In this document: in pieces, positions 27,840 through 37,306 of the stretch | How positions within the stretch are numbered: position 1 is the first letter of the stretch | Layout of the letters: the number at the start of each line of letters is the position of its first letter | NCBI GenBank assembly: GCA_040389045.1 | Contig: JAZKAT010000047.1 | Span: 5,890 to 69,889, forward strand | Source: UBA5158 sp040389045 | GTDB taxonomy: Bacteria; Pseudomonadota; Gammaproteobacteria; DSM-16500 | Direction of reading: 5' to 3' | Length of the DNA stretch: 64,000 bases | Notes under the pieces: generated by a model | The model's input: the letters and a program-made list of their open reading frames with translations, nothing else | Database searches by the model: none | Told to the model about the DNA's origin: nothing | Made by a program: the position numbers and the translations under genes

Positions 27840-27860
27840 ACGACATCAAACATTATTAAA
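27832..27860 (-). promoter_or_regulatory. weak candidate promoter for the wbpM-like operon
   Basis: On the minus strand TATACT (27837-27832) lies 17 bases from a poor -35, TTTAAT (27860-27855). The -10 box shares bases with the wecB -10, so the two promoters would compete. Confidence 0.28.
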
Positions 27861-27883
27861 GTATTTATGATCAGGATGAGGAA

Positions 27884-29014
27884 ATGAAAATAAAACTAAT
27901 TACAGTTTTTGGCACACGTCCCGAAGCAATTAAAATGGCACCCGTTATCAAACTGTTAGCAAAAATTCCAGAATTTGAAGTGAAAGTCTGCGTGACTGCG
28001 CAGCATCGCGCAATGTTGGACCAGGTATTATCACTTTATAATATTGTTCCTGACTATGATCTAAACATTATGTCTACCAATCAAACATTATCCAGTATTA
28101 CGCAGTTAACGATGCAAGGGATGGAGAATATTTTTAAACAATATTCTCCGGATTGGGTATTGGTGCAAGGTGATACCAACACAACCTTTGCTGCTTCGCT
28201 CGCGGCATACTACAAAAAAATTCCAGTTGCCCACATTGAGGCCGGTTTGCGTACACAAGATATTTATTCACCCTGGCCTGAAGAAATTAACCGGCAGTTG
28301 ACCGGCCGCATCGCCGCCGTCCATTTTCCGCCAACGGTAGGCGCGCAGCAAAACCTGTTGAATGAAGGTATACCAGAAGCCCGCACCTTAGTGACGGGAA
28401 ATACGGTAATTGATGCTTTATTTGAAGCCGTTTCCTATCTGGAAGCGAATCAGGAAGTAGCAAAAACGATTAAAAAAATGTTTCCTTTTCTCGATCCGGA
28501 AAAAAAATTACTACTGATGACTTCTCACCGGCGCGAAAATTTTGGCAGCAGCCTTGAACAAATTTGCCGTGCCATGTTACGCCTGGCCAAACGCGATGAT
28601 GTACAAATAGTTTATCCAGTCCATTTGAATCCCAATATTTCCAAACCGGTGAATGAATTACTGGGCGGCGCCAAAAATATTTTTTTACTGCCGCCCCAGG
28701 ATTATCTGCCATTTATTTACTTAATGATGCAATCCTATCTTATTCTCACCGACTCCGGCGGTGTGCAAGAAGAAGCGCCATCCCTAGGCAAACCCGTGTT
28801 AGTCGTGAGAAATACTACCGAGCGACCGGAAGGTGTAGCGGCCGGAACTGCCAGATTAGTTGGCACGGATGAAAATAATATTGTAAGAAATGTTGAAGAA
28901 TTTATGGATAAAAATGAATTATATGAAATAATGCGTGCAGCAACAAATCCTTATGGGGATGGCAAAGCATCAGCACGGATAGGGGAGCGTTTATTACATG
29001 AAAGTAACGTTTAA
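27884..29014 (+). CDS. wecB: non-hydrolysing UDP-GlcNAc 2-epimerase WecB
   Basis: The 376-residue GT-B fold epimerase starts with VFGTRPEAIKMAPV and has VQGDTNTTFAAS, HIEAGLRT and a C-terminal TDSGGVQEEAPSLGKPVLV stretch, all diagnostic for non-hydrolysing UDP-GlcNAc 2-epimerases. It makes UDP-ManNAc in the cytoplasm. The next gene, which it overlaps by 17 bases, would oxidise that to UDP-ManNAcA. A GAGGA site precedes the ATG. It opens the long plus-strand operon and is distinct from the hydrolysing epimerase at 34402. Confidence 0.94.
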   Translation: MKIKLITVFGTRPEAIKMAPVIKLLAKIPEFEVKVCVTAQHRAMLDQVLSLYNIVPDYDLNIMSTNQTLSSITQLTMQGMENIFKQYSPDWVLVQGDTNTTFAASLAAYYKKIPVAHIEAGLRTQDIYSPWPEEINRQLTGRIAAVHFPPTVGAQQNLLNEGIPEARTLVTGNTVIDALFEAVSYLEANQEVAKTIKKMFPFLDPEKKLLLMTSHRRENFGSSLEQICRAMLRLAKRDDVQIVYPVHLNPNISKPVNELLGGAKNIFLLPPQDYLPFIYLMMQSYLILTDSGGVQEEAPSLGKPVLVVRNTTERPEGVAAGTARLVGTDENNIVRNVEEFMDKNELYEIMRAATNPYGDGKASARIGERLLHESNV

Positions 29015-30317
29015 TAAGATTGCGGTAATTGGTTTGGGTTATATTGGTCTTCCTACCGCAGCGATATTGGCTTCACGCGAATTAAATGTAGTGGGCGTTG
29101 ATATCGATGAAAATACTGTCAACATTGTGAATAATGGAAAAGTTCACATCATAGAACCTGATTTAGATACCTTAGTACACAATGTTGTTATTGCCGGCAA
29201 GTTACGCGCGGTAACCGTGCCTGAAGCTGCGGATGTATTTTTAATTACCGTGCCTACACCGATTACCGAAGACCAGCAGCCGGATGTTTCTTATGTCAAC
29301 GCGGCCATTGATTCAATAAGCCACTTACTGCGCAAAGGCAACCTCATTATTTTGGAATCCACTTCGCCTGTTGGCACCACCGATAATATTTCGCGTAGGT
29401 TGGCGGAAGTTCGCGACGATTTAACTTTTCCGCACCAGGAAGCGGTGCAACCGGATATTCATATTGCTTACTGCGCGGAACGCGTCATGCCCGGGCAAAT
29501 CATTCGGGAATTGGTGGAAAACGATAGAATCATTGGTGGAATTACCCCAGCCTGTACGCTGCTGGCGCGTTCACTTTATGAATTATTTGTGAAGGGCAAA
29601 TGTATCAGCACTAACTCTCGCACCGCGGAAATGACCAAGCTGACGGAAAATTCATTTCGTGATGTCAATATTGCTTTTGCCAACGAACTCTCGATTATTT
29701 GTGAAAAATTACAAATCAATGTCTGGGAATTAATCACGCTGGCTAACCATCATCCTCGCGTGACGATTTTGCAACCTGGCCCGGGCGTGGGTGGGCATTG
29801 TATTGCGGTTGACCCCTGGTTTATCGTGCATTCGGCTCCCAGCGAAGCCAAAATTATTCGCGCGGCGCGGGAAGTGAATGACAGTAAGCCCTTATTTGTT
29901 CTCGCTAAAATCAGGGAGACGGCCAAGGGGTTTACTAATCCAAGACTGGCTTGTCTAGGTATTACTTACAAACCCAACACCGATGATTTGCGAGAAAGTC
30001 CGGTCATTAAAATTTTACAGAGTCTGGGTGATAGTTCGAATTTCAAAATTGATATTGTTGAGCCGAATATTTCCGCGCTGCCGGCCAATTTACAAAAATA
30101 TCCACAATTTAATTTGGTTGATTGCGCAACGGCGTTAAGTAACGCGGACATTATTGTCATGATGGTGGCGCATACGGAATTTAAGCGTCTGGATATGAAT
30201 TTGTTAAAAGGCAAGACGGTAATTGATTTGATCAATTTACAGGGTTCACAAAGCACCACAACCAGTGCTTTACGTATGGAACCGGGGTTACGGATTTTAG
30301 AAGAAAACGTGGTTTGA
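28998..30317 (+). CDS. wecC: UDP-ManNAc dehydrogenase WecC
   Basis: The 439-residue protein has the UDP-glucose/GDP-mannose dehydrogenase layout. An N-terminal NAD domain (VIGLGYIGLPTAAIL) is followed by a central domain with the catalytic cysteine motif GVGGHCIAVDP, and a C-terminal UDP-binding domain has GITYKPNTDDLRESP. Pairing with wecB identifies the likely substrate as UDP-ManNAc, yielding UDP-ManNAcA. That uronic acid is a plausible target for the AsnB-like amidotransferases in the window. A family-B palindrome lies between this gene and the next. Confidence 0.93.
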   Translation: MKVTFNKIAVIGLGYIGLPTAAILASRELNVVGVDIDENTVNIVNNGKVHIIEPDLDTLVHNVVIAGKLRAVTVPEAADVFLITVPTPITEDQQPDVSYVNAAIDSISHLLRKGNLIILESTSPVGTTDNISRRLAEVRDDLTFPHQEAVQPDIHIAYCAERVMPGQIIRELVENDRIIGGITPACTLLARSLYELFVKGKCISTNSRTAEMTKLTENSFRDVNIAFANELSIICEKLQINVWELITLANHHPRVTILQPGPGVGGHCIAVDPWFIVHSAPSEAKIIRAAREVNDSKPLFVLAKIRETAKGFTNPRLACLGITYKPNTDDLRESPVIKILQSLGDSSNFKIDIVEPNISALPANLQKYPQFNLVDCATALSNADIIVMMVAHTEFKRLDMNLLKGKTVIDLINLQGSQSTTTSALRMEPGLRILEENVV

Positions 30318-30330
30318 GATGCATCATCGC

Positions 30331-30360
30331 AGGTTGGGCTGAGCACAGCGAAGCCCAACA
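30331..30360. repeat. family-B palindrome (single copy)
   Basis: This is one intact copy (AGGTTGGGCTGAGC ... GCGAAGCCCAACA) between wecC and the ABC transporter gene. Within a co-directional operon it may form a hairpin that tunes relative expression. Confidence 0.85.
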
Positions 30361-30375
30361 AATAATAGGATTAAA

Positions 30376-32175
30376 ATGGAAATTCTAAAAAAAATTTTTA
30401 GTCTGCTCACCCCTAAAGAACGCTCTAGCGCGTATTTGTGTTTTGCCGCCATGTTGTTAATGGCTATCGTGGAAGTGGTGGGCGTGGCGTCTATTATGCC
30501 GTTTATGGCGGTATTAGCCGATCCGGACGCGGTGCAACATCATGCGAAACTGGCCTGGCTGTATAACGAATTACAGTTTACCAGTTCACACCGGTTTTTA
30601 ATTTTTCTGGGTTTCGTGGTGCTAGGCGTATTGATTTTCAGTAATACCGTGTCGATGTTAACCACCTGGTTAATTTTGCGGTTTACTTATGAGCGCCAAT
30701 ACAGTTTATCCAAACGCTTATTTCAAAAATACATTTATCAACCTTACGCTTTTTTTCTGCAGCGCAATTCATCGGAATTAGTCCAGAATATTTTGACCGA
30801 AGTGCATACCGTGGTGAATCGCGCGTTTATTCCCGGCATGCAATTGATCGCCAAAGCCATTGTGACGGCGCTGATTTTATTATTGCTATTGAAAATTGAT
30901 CCCGTGCTGGCGTTTGTGCTGGCGGTGTTACTGGGCGGCGCTTATTTAAGCCTTTACGTGCAAGTCAGGAAAAAACTCTCAAACATTAGCAAGCGTTGCC
31001 AGGAAAATTCCAAATTGCAATTTAAAATCGCCACCGAAACGTTTGGCGGCATCAAAGACATTAAATTATTAAATCGCGAACAGCATTTCCTCAAAACCTT
31101 TTCCCGCAGCGCATTGCAGCAAGCCAACGATGAAGCAACCGGCAATATCATCGCTCACTTGCCGCGCTATGCGCTGGAAACACTGGCGTTTGGCGGGGTA
31201 CTGGCCATCATTCTTTATTTGCTGGTAACGCAAAAAAATATTACTAATGCCATGCCCTTGCTGGCGTTGTATGCGTTTGCCTCCTTCCGCTTAATGCCGG
31301 CCATGCAGCAAATCTTCACATCTATTGCGTTTTTGCGGATTAGCCGTGACGCCTTGAATGTCTTGTCACACGATTTATCGCAACAGGATTTATTGTTTTC
31401 ACCCGTGATTGACCCGGGAAATACCGCGGATGAAATTCCTTTCTCGGGGGAATTGAAACTGCGCGACATCAGTTTCACTTATGAAAATACGCAAAAACCC
31501 GTAGTCCATTCCTTAAATTTATCTATTCCAGCAAAATCAACGATTGGCCTGGTGGGTATGACGGGCGCGGGCAAATCGACTATTGTGGATTTGATTTTAG
31601 GTTTATTGACCCCTAGCCAGGGCGAAATGCGCGTCGACCAGTTAGTGATTTCCAGAAACAATCTGGCCAGCTGGCAACAAAAAATTGGTTATGTGCCACA
31701 AATGATTTTTCTGGCGGACGATACGATTACTAACAATATCGCGTTTGGGGTGCCACCCGAAGAAATTGATTTCCTCGCCGTGGAACGCGCCGCGCGCATG
31801 GCAAACATACATGATTTTGTGATGGGCCTTGAACAACAATATGAAACCATTGCGGGTGACCGCGGGATACGCTTGAGTGGTGGCCAACGTCAACGCATAG
31901 GGATTGCGCGTGCCTTATATCATGACCCGGAAGTGCTGGTGTTAGATGAAGCCACCAGTTCACTGGACAGTCTCACCGAAAATGTCATTCTGGAAGCAAT
32001 TAAAGAATTGTCGCGTAAAAAAACCATTATTATTATCGCGCATCGCCTGACGACCCTGACGGAGTGTGATACTATTCATGTCCTGCAAGATGGCAAAATT
32101 ATTTCTTCTGACACTTATCATGAATTATTGAAATCTTGTGAAGTTTTTAAAGAGATGGCGCAAGTTAATGCATAG
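30376..32175 (+). CDS. ABC transporter, fused permease and ATPase (MsbA/PglK-like)
   Basis: The 599-residue half-transporter has six membrane helices (about 20-320) and a nucleotide-binding domain with Walker A GMTGAGKST (about 395), signature LSGGQRQRIG, Walker B VLVLDEATSS and a switch His in IIIIAHRLTT. It belongs to the MsbA/PglK type of lipid or lipid-linked-glycan exporter. No Wzx-like flippase was found in the window, so this protein is a candidate flippase for the lipid-linked repeat unit, as PglK is in Campylobacter. It acts in the inner membrane, probably as a homodimer. A general lipid exporter role is the alternative. Confidence 0.9.
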   Translation: MEILKKIFSLLTPKERSSAYLCFAAMLLMAIVEVVGVASIMPFMAVLADPDAVQHHAKLAWLYNELQFTSSHRFLIFLGFVVLGVLIFSNTVSMLTTWLILRFTYERQYSLSKRLFQKYIYQPYAFFLQRNSSELVQNILTEVHTVVNRAFIPGMQLIAKAIVTALILLLLLKIDPVLAFVLAVLLGGAYLSLYVQVRKKLSNISKRCQENSKLQFKIATETFGGIKDIKLLNREQHFLKTFSRSALQQANDEATGNIIAHLPRYALETLAFGGVLAIILYLLVTQKNITNAMPLLALYAFASFRLMPAMQQIFTSIAFLRISRDALNVLSHDLSQQDLLFSPVIDPGNTADEIPFSGELKLRDISFTYENTQKPVVHSLNLSIPAKSTIGLVGMTGAGKSTIVDLILGLLTPSQGEMRVDQLVISRNNLASWQQKIGYVPQMIFLADDTITNNIAFGVPPEEIDFLAVERAARMANIHDFVMGLEQQYETIAGDRGIRLSGGQRQRIGIARALYHDPEVLVLDEATSSLDSLTENVILEAIKELSRKKTIIIIAHRLTTLTECDTIHVLQDGKIISSDTYHELLKSCEVFKEMAQVNA

Positions 32176-32183
32176 GGATTGGC

Positions 32184-33194
32184 ATGAAACTGAAAAATAA
32201 AAAAATTCTTGTTACCGGCGCGGATGGTTTTATTGGTTCTCATCTTACCGAATATTTAATTTCCTGCGGTTGCGATGTACGCGCATTTGTTTTTTATAAT
32301 TCGTTTGGATCCTGGGGCTGGCTGGATAGTCTGCCAAAAAACCTCAAAGAAAATCTGGATGTTTTCGCCGGTGATATTCGCGATCCACATGGTGTCAAAA
32401 AAGCCGCGCAGGGCTGCGATGTCATTTTGCATCTGGCGGCATTAATCGGCATACCTTATTCTTATCATTCGCCCGATGCTTATGTTGATACCAATATCAA
32501 AGGTACGCTGAACGTCGTGCAGGCGGCGCGTGAATTAGGCATAGCCAAAGTAGTTCACACATCCACGAGTGAAGTCTATGGCACCGCGCGTTTTGTGCCA
32601 ATTACTGAAGCCCATCCGCTACAAGGACAATCACCGTATTCCGCCACCAAAATTGGCGCTGACCAGGTGGCGATGTCATTTTATAATTCTTTTGATACGC
32701 CAGTCAGTATTATCAGACCCTTTAATACTTATGGCCCGCGGCAATCCGCGCGAGCGATCATTCCAACTATTATTACGCAGATTGCTGCTGGTTCGCGGGT
32801 TATCAAGTTAGGTTCATTACATCCTACGCGGGATTTTAATTTTGTGCTGGATACCGTGCGCGGTTTTGTCGCGGCCGCGGAATCGGAAAATTCATTAGGC
32901 GAAGTGATTAATATTGGCAGTAACTTTGAAATTTCCATGCAGGAAACCGCCGAACTCATTGCCGAAACCATGGTGGAAGAAGTGACTTTCACCCAGGAAA
33001 ATGAACGTTTGCGACCAGCAAAAAGTGAAGTCGAAAGATTGTGGGCGGACAATAGCAAAGCCAAGGAATTGCTAGGCTGGGAACCGGAATATGCTGGCCG
33101 GGCAGGTTTTAAAAGAGGTTTAATGGAAACCATTAACTGGTTTTTACAGCAAAACAATGCGCAAAATTATAAGTCTCATATCTACAATATTTGA
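32184..33194 (+). CDS. legB: NAD-dependent 4,6-dehydratase LegB
   Basis: The 336-residue extended SDR starts LVTGADGFIGSHL, has a TSTSEVYGTA strand with the Thr-X-Glu dehydratase signature, and SPYSATKIGAD with the Tyr-X3-Lys pair. The N-terminal YNSFGSWGWLD segment is characteristic of LegB-type enzymes, which form the 4-keto-6-deoxy sugar at the start of legionaminic acid synthesis. In Campylobacter LegB acts on GDP-GlcNAc. The PtmE-like gene at 37307 suggests the same nucleotide here. It lies 8 bases after the ABC transporter gene and 9 before legC. Confidence 0.88.
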   Translation: MKLKNKKILVTGADGFIGSHLTEYLISCGCDVRAFVFYNSFGSWGWLDSLPKNLKENLDVFAGDIRDPHGVKKAAQGCDVILHLAALIGIPYSYHSPDAYVDTNIKGTLNVVQAARELGIAKVVHTSTSEVYGTARFVPITEAHPLQGQSPYSATKIGADQVAMSFYNSFDTPVSIIRPFNTYGPRQSARAIIPTIITQIAAGSRVIKLGSLHPTRDFNFVLDTVRGFVAAAESENSLGEVINIGSNFEISMQETAELIAETMVEEVTFTQENERLRPAKSEVERLWADNSKAKELLGWEPEYAGRAGFKRGLMETINWFLQQNNAQNYKSHIYNI

Positions 33195-33203
33195 TGAAGT
33201 GCC

Positions 33204-34388
33204 ATGACTAAGGTGAATGACATCGTTGCATTGTTCCAACAGGTTTTATCTTATAACGATAAAGCTATTGCTTTGCACGAACCGAATTTTACCGGCAATG
33301 AATGGCAATATGTTAAAGAATGCCTGGACACGGGTTGGGTTTCTTCCGTCGGCAAGTATGTAGACCGGTTTGAACAAGACTTGGCAGATTTTACCGGCGC
33401 AAAACATGTAATCGCTACCGTGAATGGCACGGCGGCACTGCATGTCAGTTATTTGCTGGCTGGCGTCATGCGCAATGATGAAGTGCTAGTCCCCTCACTG
33501 ACTTTTGTGGCAACAGTGAATGCGATTGCATACTGCGGTGCGATTCCCCATTTTATTGATGCTGAAGCTAAGCATTTGGGTATTGACCCGGAAACACTGG
33601 CGCTTTATCTGCGTGATATTTCCACGAAAGTAGGTAACACCACGGTTAACCGCTTGACTGGACGTCCGATACGCGCTTTGTGCGTCATGCATACTTTAGG
33701 CCATCCGGTGGACCTTGATGCATTGGGTGAAATTGCCAGACAATATAATCTGGCACTGGTGGAAGATGCCGCGGAAGCGTTAGGTTCTTATTATAAAGGT
33801 GTGCATGTCGGACATCATGGCTTGGTTGGCACGTTGAGTTTTAACGGCAATAAAATTATTACTACTGGCGGTGGCGGCGCGATTCTTACTAACCATACCG
33901 AACTCGCTAAAAAAGCCAAACACTTAACGACTACGGCAAAATTGCCGCATGCCTGGGAATTCAAGCATGACCAGATTGGTTATAATTATCGTTTGCCAAA
34001 TATCAATGCCGCGATAGGTTGCGCGCAACTGGAAACCATGGCTGATCGTTTGCATAAAAAGCGTTTACTCATGCAAAAATACCAGCGCGCTTTTGCCAAT
34101 ATGCCGGGTGTAACGTTGATTACCGAACCAGCTTATGCCAAAAGCAATTACTGGTTGAATGCTTTGCTGTTGAGTGATTCTGAGTTAACTATCCGTAATG
34201 ATTTATTAGCGGCGCTGAACCAGAATGGCATTATGACGCGACCATTATGGAATTTGCAGCATACGCTGGCTATGTTTCAAGATTGTCCGCGCATGCCGCT
34301 GACTACGGCGGAAAATTTACTTAAAAATTTGCTACAGATACCTAGCAGTCCACAATTAATAAGTCATCAACAAGAATATGTTACTTGA
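33204..34388 (+). CDS. legC: LegC-like PLP-dependent aminotransferase
   Basis: The 394-residue DegT/DnrJ/EryC1-family aminotransferase has NGTAALH for phosphate binding, EDAAEALGS with the PLP-contacting Asp, and the Schiff-base lysine Lys217 in FNGNKIITTGGGG. In the legionaminic route LegC adds the 4-amino group to the keto sugar from LegB. Length and N-terminal extension fit LegC rather than shorter PseC-type enzymes. The tight spacing on both sides places it in the operon. Confidence 0.9.
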   Translation: MTKVNDIVALFQQVLSYNDKAIALHEPNFTGNEWQYVKECLDTGWVSSVGKYVDRFEQDLADFTGAKHVIATVNGTAALHVSYLLAGVMRNDEVLVPSLTFVATVNAIAYCGAIPHFIDAEAKHLGIDPETLALYLRDISTKVGNTTVNRLTGRPIRALCVMHTLGHPVDLDALGEIARQYNLALVEDAAEALGSYYKGVHVGHHGLVGTLSFNGNKIITTGGGGAILTNHTELAKKAKHLTTTAKLPHAWEFKHDQIGYNYRLPNINAAIGCAQLETMADRLHKKRLLMQKYQRAFANMPGVTLITEPAYAKSNYWLNALLLSDSELTIRNDLLAALNQNGIMTRPLWNLQHTLAMFQDCPRMPLTTAENLLKNLLQIPSSPQLISHQQEYVT

Positions 34389-34401
34389 GTGAGGTCGTGT
34401 T

Positions 34402-35571
34402 GTGCAAAAACGTAAAATTGCTGTCGTCACGGGTTCCAGAGCAGAGTATGGATTACTTTATCTGATCATGAAGGAAATCCAGAATGATCCCGACCTGGAG
34501 CTGCAAGTCATTGTTACCGGTATGCATTTATCGCCGGAATTTGGTTTGACGTATCGCTTTATTGAAGAAGATGGTTTTGAAATTGCCGCGAAAATTGAAA
34601 TGCTGCTATCTAGCGATACCGCTGCTGGTATTGCAAAATCCATGGGTCTTTGTTTGATTAGTACCACTGATACATTGCATAAGCTGAATCCGGATGTGCT
34701 TGTGCTGCTTGGTGATCGCTTTGAAACACTGGCGGTGACGCAGGCGGCCTTAGTGCAGCGTATCCCGGTGGCCCATGTTCACGGTGGAGAACTTTCCGAA
34801 GGCGCAATGGATGATGCCATCCGTCATGCCATTACCAAAATGTCGCATTTGCATTTTGTCGCTGCTGAATCTTATCGCAAGCGGGTTATTCAGTTAGGTG
34901 AAAATCCGACTACGGTTTTTAATTTTGGCGCGCCGGGCCTGGAACACATGAGTAAAATGCAATTGCATAGCCGCGAAAAAATGGAAGCAGTGTTGCAGCG
35001 GAAATTAACCCGGAAAACTTTTTTAATTACCTATCATCCGGCAACGCTGGCGATGGCAACCACCGTCAGTGCTTTACAGAATTTATTTGCCAGTCTAGAT
35101 GAATTTCCTGACGCACAAGTAATTTTCACCAAAGCTAACGCGGATGAGGCAGGCAGAATCATTAATCAAAAAATTGATGAATATGCCGCATTACATCCAG
35201 AACGTGTGAGTGCTTATACCAGCTTAGGGAATTTGAATTACTTGAGTTTGATGCAATATGCCGATGTGTTAATAGGAAATTCTTCCAGCGCCATCATTGA
35301 AGCGCCTTTTTTCCGTAAAGCCACGGTGAATATAGGCAGCCGCCAAAATAAACGCTTGCATGCGGACACCATTATTAATTGTGCGGAAGACACGGCTTCG
35401 ATAACGCAGGCCATTACCAAAGCCTTATCTGCAGATTTTCAAGCGAGTTTGCCAGACGCTAAATTACTTTATACGAAAGATGATACCGCCAGCAAAGTAA
35501 AAAATATGTTAAAAGCGGTAAACCTGGAAAAATTAATCGTCAAACAATTTTATGACATGGAGTGTGTATGA
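34402..35571 (+). CDS. legG: hydrolysing NDP-sugar 2-epimerase LegG/NeuC
   Basis: The 389-residue protein has the UDP-GlcNAc 2-epimerase fold, but in the NeuC/LegG hydrolysing form: TGSRAEYGLLY at the N-terminus, LLGDRFETLA, HVHGGELSEGAMDD and a C-terminal IGNSSSAIIEAPFF. LegG removes the nucleotide and inverts C2 to give the 2,4-diacetamido mannose-type sugar that LegI condenses. The start codon is GTG at 34402 with a GAGG site upstream. Its stop overlaps the start of the next gene in an ATGA arrangement. Confidence 0.9.
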   Translation: MQKRKIAVVTGSRAEYGLLYLIMKEIQNDPDLELQVIVTGMHLSPEFGLTYRFIEEDGFEIAAKIEMLLSSDTAAGIAKSMGLCLISTTDTLHKLNPDVLVLLGDRFETLAVTQAALVQRIPVAHVHGGELSEGAMDDAIRHAITKMSHLHFVAAESYRKRVIQLGENPTTVFNFGAPGLEHMSKMQLHSREKMEAVLQRKLTRKTFLITYHPATLAMATTVSALQNLFASLDEFPDAQVIFTKANADEAGRIINQKIDEYAALHPERVSAYTSLGNLNYLSLMQYADVLIGNSSSAIIEAPFFRKATVNIGSRQNKRLHADTIINCAEDTASITQAITKALSADFQASLPDAKLLYTKDDTASKVKNMLKAVNLEKLIVKQFYDMECV

Positions 35572-36650
35572 GTAAAACATTTATTATTGCCGAAGCCGGT
35601 GTAAATCATAATGGCTCTATGGAAATGGCCATGGAATTGATTAACACGGCGGTCACCAGTGGTGCGGATGCGGTTAAATTCCAAACTTTTCGTGCCGACA
35701 GTCTGGTGACCGAAAGTGCCCCTAAAGCCAATTATCAATTAGACAATACCAATCAGGCTGAATCGCAATACAAAATGTTAAAAGCTCTGGAATTATCCAA
35801 AGCAGATCATGATAAATTGATGGCCCACGCCGCCCAGAAAAAAATTCAATTTTTATCAACGCCGTTTGATTTGGAAAGTTTGTCACTATTAACCAAAACA
35901 TTTAATTTGCCTATCATTAAAATCGCTTCGGGTGAAATTACCAATTCGCCCATGTTGCTGGCGGTCGCACGCACGCAAAAGCCGGTGATTGTTTCTACCG
36001 GCATGGCTAATCTTGGCGATATTGAAATGGCCTTAAGCGTGTTGGCGTTTGGTTACCTGGACAACCGCGAAGCCAGGCCCAGCTTGCAGCAATTTATGGA
36101 TGCGTATCGTTCCACTGCTGGCCAGAAAAAATTATACGAAAAAGTCACGTTGTTGCACTGTACCACGGAATATCCAGTACCTTTTGCAGAAGTTAATTTA
36201 AAAGTATTAGATACGCTGAAAGCCGCGTTTAATTTACCGGTAGGTTATTCAGACCATACCCAGGGCATTGAAATCGCGATTGCCGCGGTGGCCAGAGGCG
36301 CGACGGTAATTGAAAAACATTTTACTCTAAATAAAAATTTACCGGGGCCCGACCACAAAGCTTCGCTGGAGCCGCAAGAATTAGCCAGTATGGTTAGTAG
36401 CATCAGGCATGTTGAAGCGGCATTAGGCCATGGGCAGAAAATTCCAACACCGGCAGAGTATATCAACCGCGCCATCGCCAGAAAAAGTTTAGTGGCATTG
36501 AAAAATATTGCCGCGGGTGAAGTTTTTACGGAAGCAAATTTAGGTTTGAAACGTCCTGGTAGTGGAGTTTCCGGAATTTATTATTGGGAATGGTTAGGTA
36601 AAGTGTCGGCGACATCCTATCAACCAAATGAATTAATCACGGATTTATGA
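35568..36650 (+). CDS. legI: legionaminic/sialic acid synthase LegI (NeuB family)
   Basis: The protein of about 360 residues begins FIIAEAGVNHNGSM, followed by a TIM barrel with DAVKFQTF, KIASGEITN, STGMANL, CTTEYPVP and GYSDHTQG. A C-terminal SAF/antifreeze-like domain (about 295-355, RKSLVALKNIAAGE) completes the NeuB layout. It condenses phosphoenolpyruvate with the six-carbon sugar to give the nonulosonic acid. ATG 35568 is chosen because it overlaps the legG stop as ATGA; the upstream in-frame GTG adds only two residues. The 4-base overlap continues with the next gene. Confidence 0.92.
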   Translation: MSKTFIIAEAGVNHNGSMEMAMELINTAVTSGADAVKFQTFRADSLVTESAPKANYQLDNTNQAESQYKMLKALELSKADHDKLMAHAAQKKIQFLSTPFDLESLSLLTKTFNLPIIKIASGEITNSPMLLAVARTQKPVIVSTGMANLGDIEMALSVLAFGYLDNREARPSLQQFMDAYRSTAGQKKLYEKVTLLHCTTEYPVPFAEVNLKVLDTLKAAFNLPVGYSDHTQGIEIAIAAVARGATVIEKHFTLNKNLPGPDHKASLEPQELASMVSSIRHVEAALGHGQKIPTPAEYINRAIARKSLVALKNIAAGEVFTEANLGLKRPGSGVSGIYYWEWLGKVSATSYQPNELITDL

Positions 36651-37303
36651 AAACTGACTTAATTATTATTGGCGCGGGTGGCCACGCTAAAGTTTTGATT
36701 GATTGTCTGCTCCAGCAATCAGCAGTCAATATTATTGGTATTTTAGATAATAACCCGTCTGTGCATGGCCAGTCAGTGCTGGGCATTCCGGTTTTGGGCG
36801 GCGATGAAAAAATCGCGAATTTTCCGACCAACGCGGTACAACTGGTAAACGCGGTAGGTTCAATTGATATTCCATTGCGACGTGCAGCGGTGTATCAGCA
36901 TTTTAAAGCATTGGGTTATCAGTTTTTATCTGTCGTGCATCACACGGCTTATGTCGCTAAAACAGTAAAGTTGGGTGAAGGCGTGCAAATCATGGCGGGT
37001 GTCGTGCTGCAGCCGGATTGCAAATTGGGTAATAATGTCATTATCAATACCGGCGCGTCACTCGATCATGATGTGCAAATTGGCGATCATTGCCATGTTG
37101 CGCCCGGTGTCGTGGTATCTGGCAATGTCACTATAGCGGCCAGTTCTCACCTTGGTGCGCGCGCGGTAATTTTGCAAGGATTAAAAATAGGTGAACGCTG
37201 TCTCATCGCCGCAGGCGCGGTGGTTATTCACCCTATCACTACCGATAGCCGCGTTGCCGGCGTTCCGGCGAAAAGCATAAAAAATGTCATCACGGAGGAG
37301 TAG
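36647..37303 (+). CDS. NeuD/PglD/LegH-like sugar N-acetyltransferase
   Basis: The 218-residue protein starts LIIIGAGGHAKVLIDCL, the N-terminal nucleotide-binding-like domain of NeuD/PglD. It continues into a left-handed beta-helix of hexapeptide repeats (about 90-205) with a His in ASLDHDVQIGDHCHV that is the catalytic base in PglD. In the legionaminic pathway LegH acetylates the 4-amino group made by LegC. NeuD-type O-acetylation of the finished acid is the alternative, but no other 4-N-acetyltransferase is visible in the operon. The start overlaps legI by 4 bases. Confidence 0.87.
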   Translation: MKTDLIIIGAGGHAKVLIDCLLQQSAVNIIGILDNNPSVHGQSVLGIPVLGGDEKIANFPTNAVQLVNAVGSIDIPLRRAAVYQHFKALGYQFLSVVHHTAYVAKTVKLGEGVQIMAGVVLQPDCKLGNNVIINTGASLDHDVQIGDHCHVAPGVVVSGNVTIAASSHLGARAVILQGLKIGERCLIAAGAVVIHPITTDSRVAGVPAKSIKNVITEE

Positions 37304-37306
37304 GCC

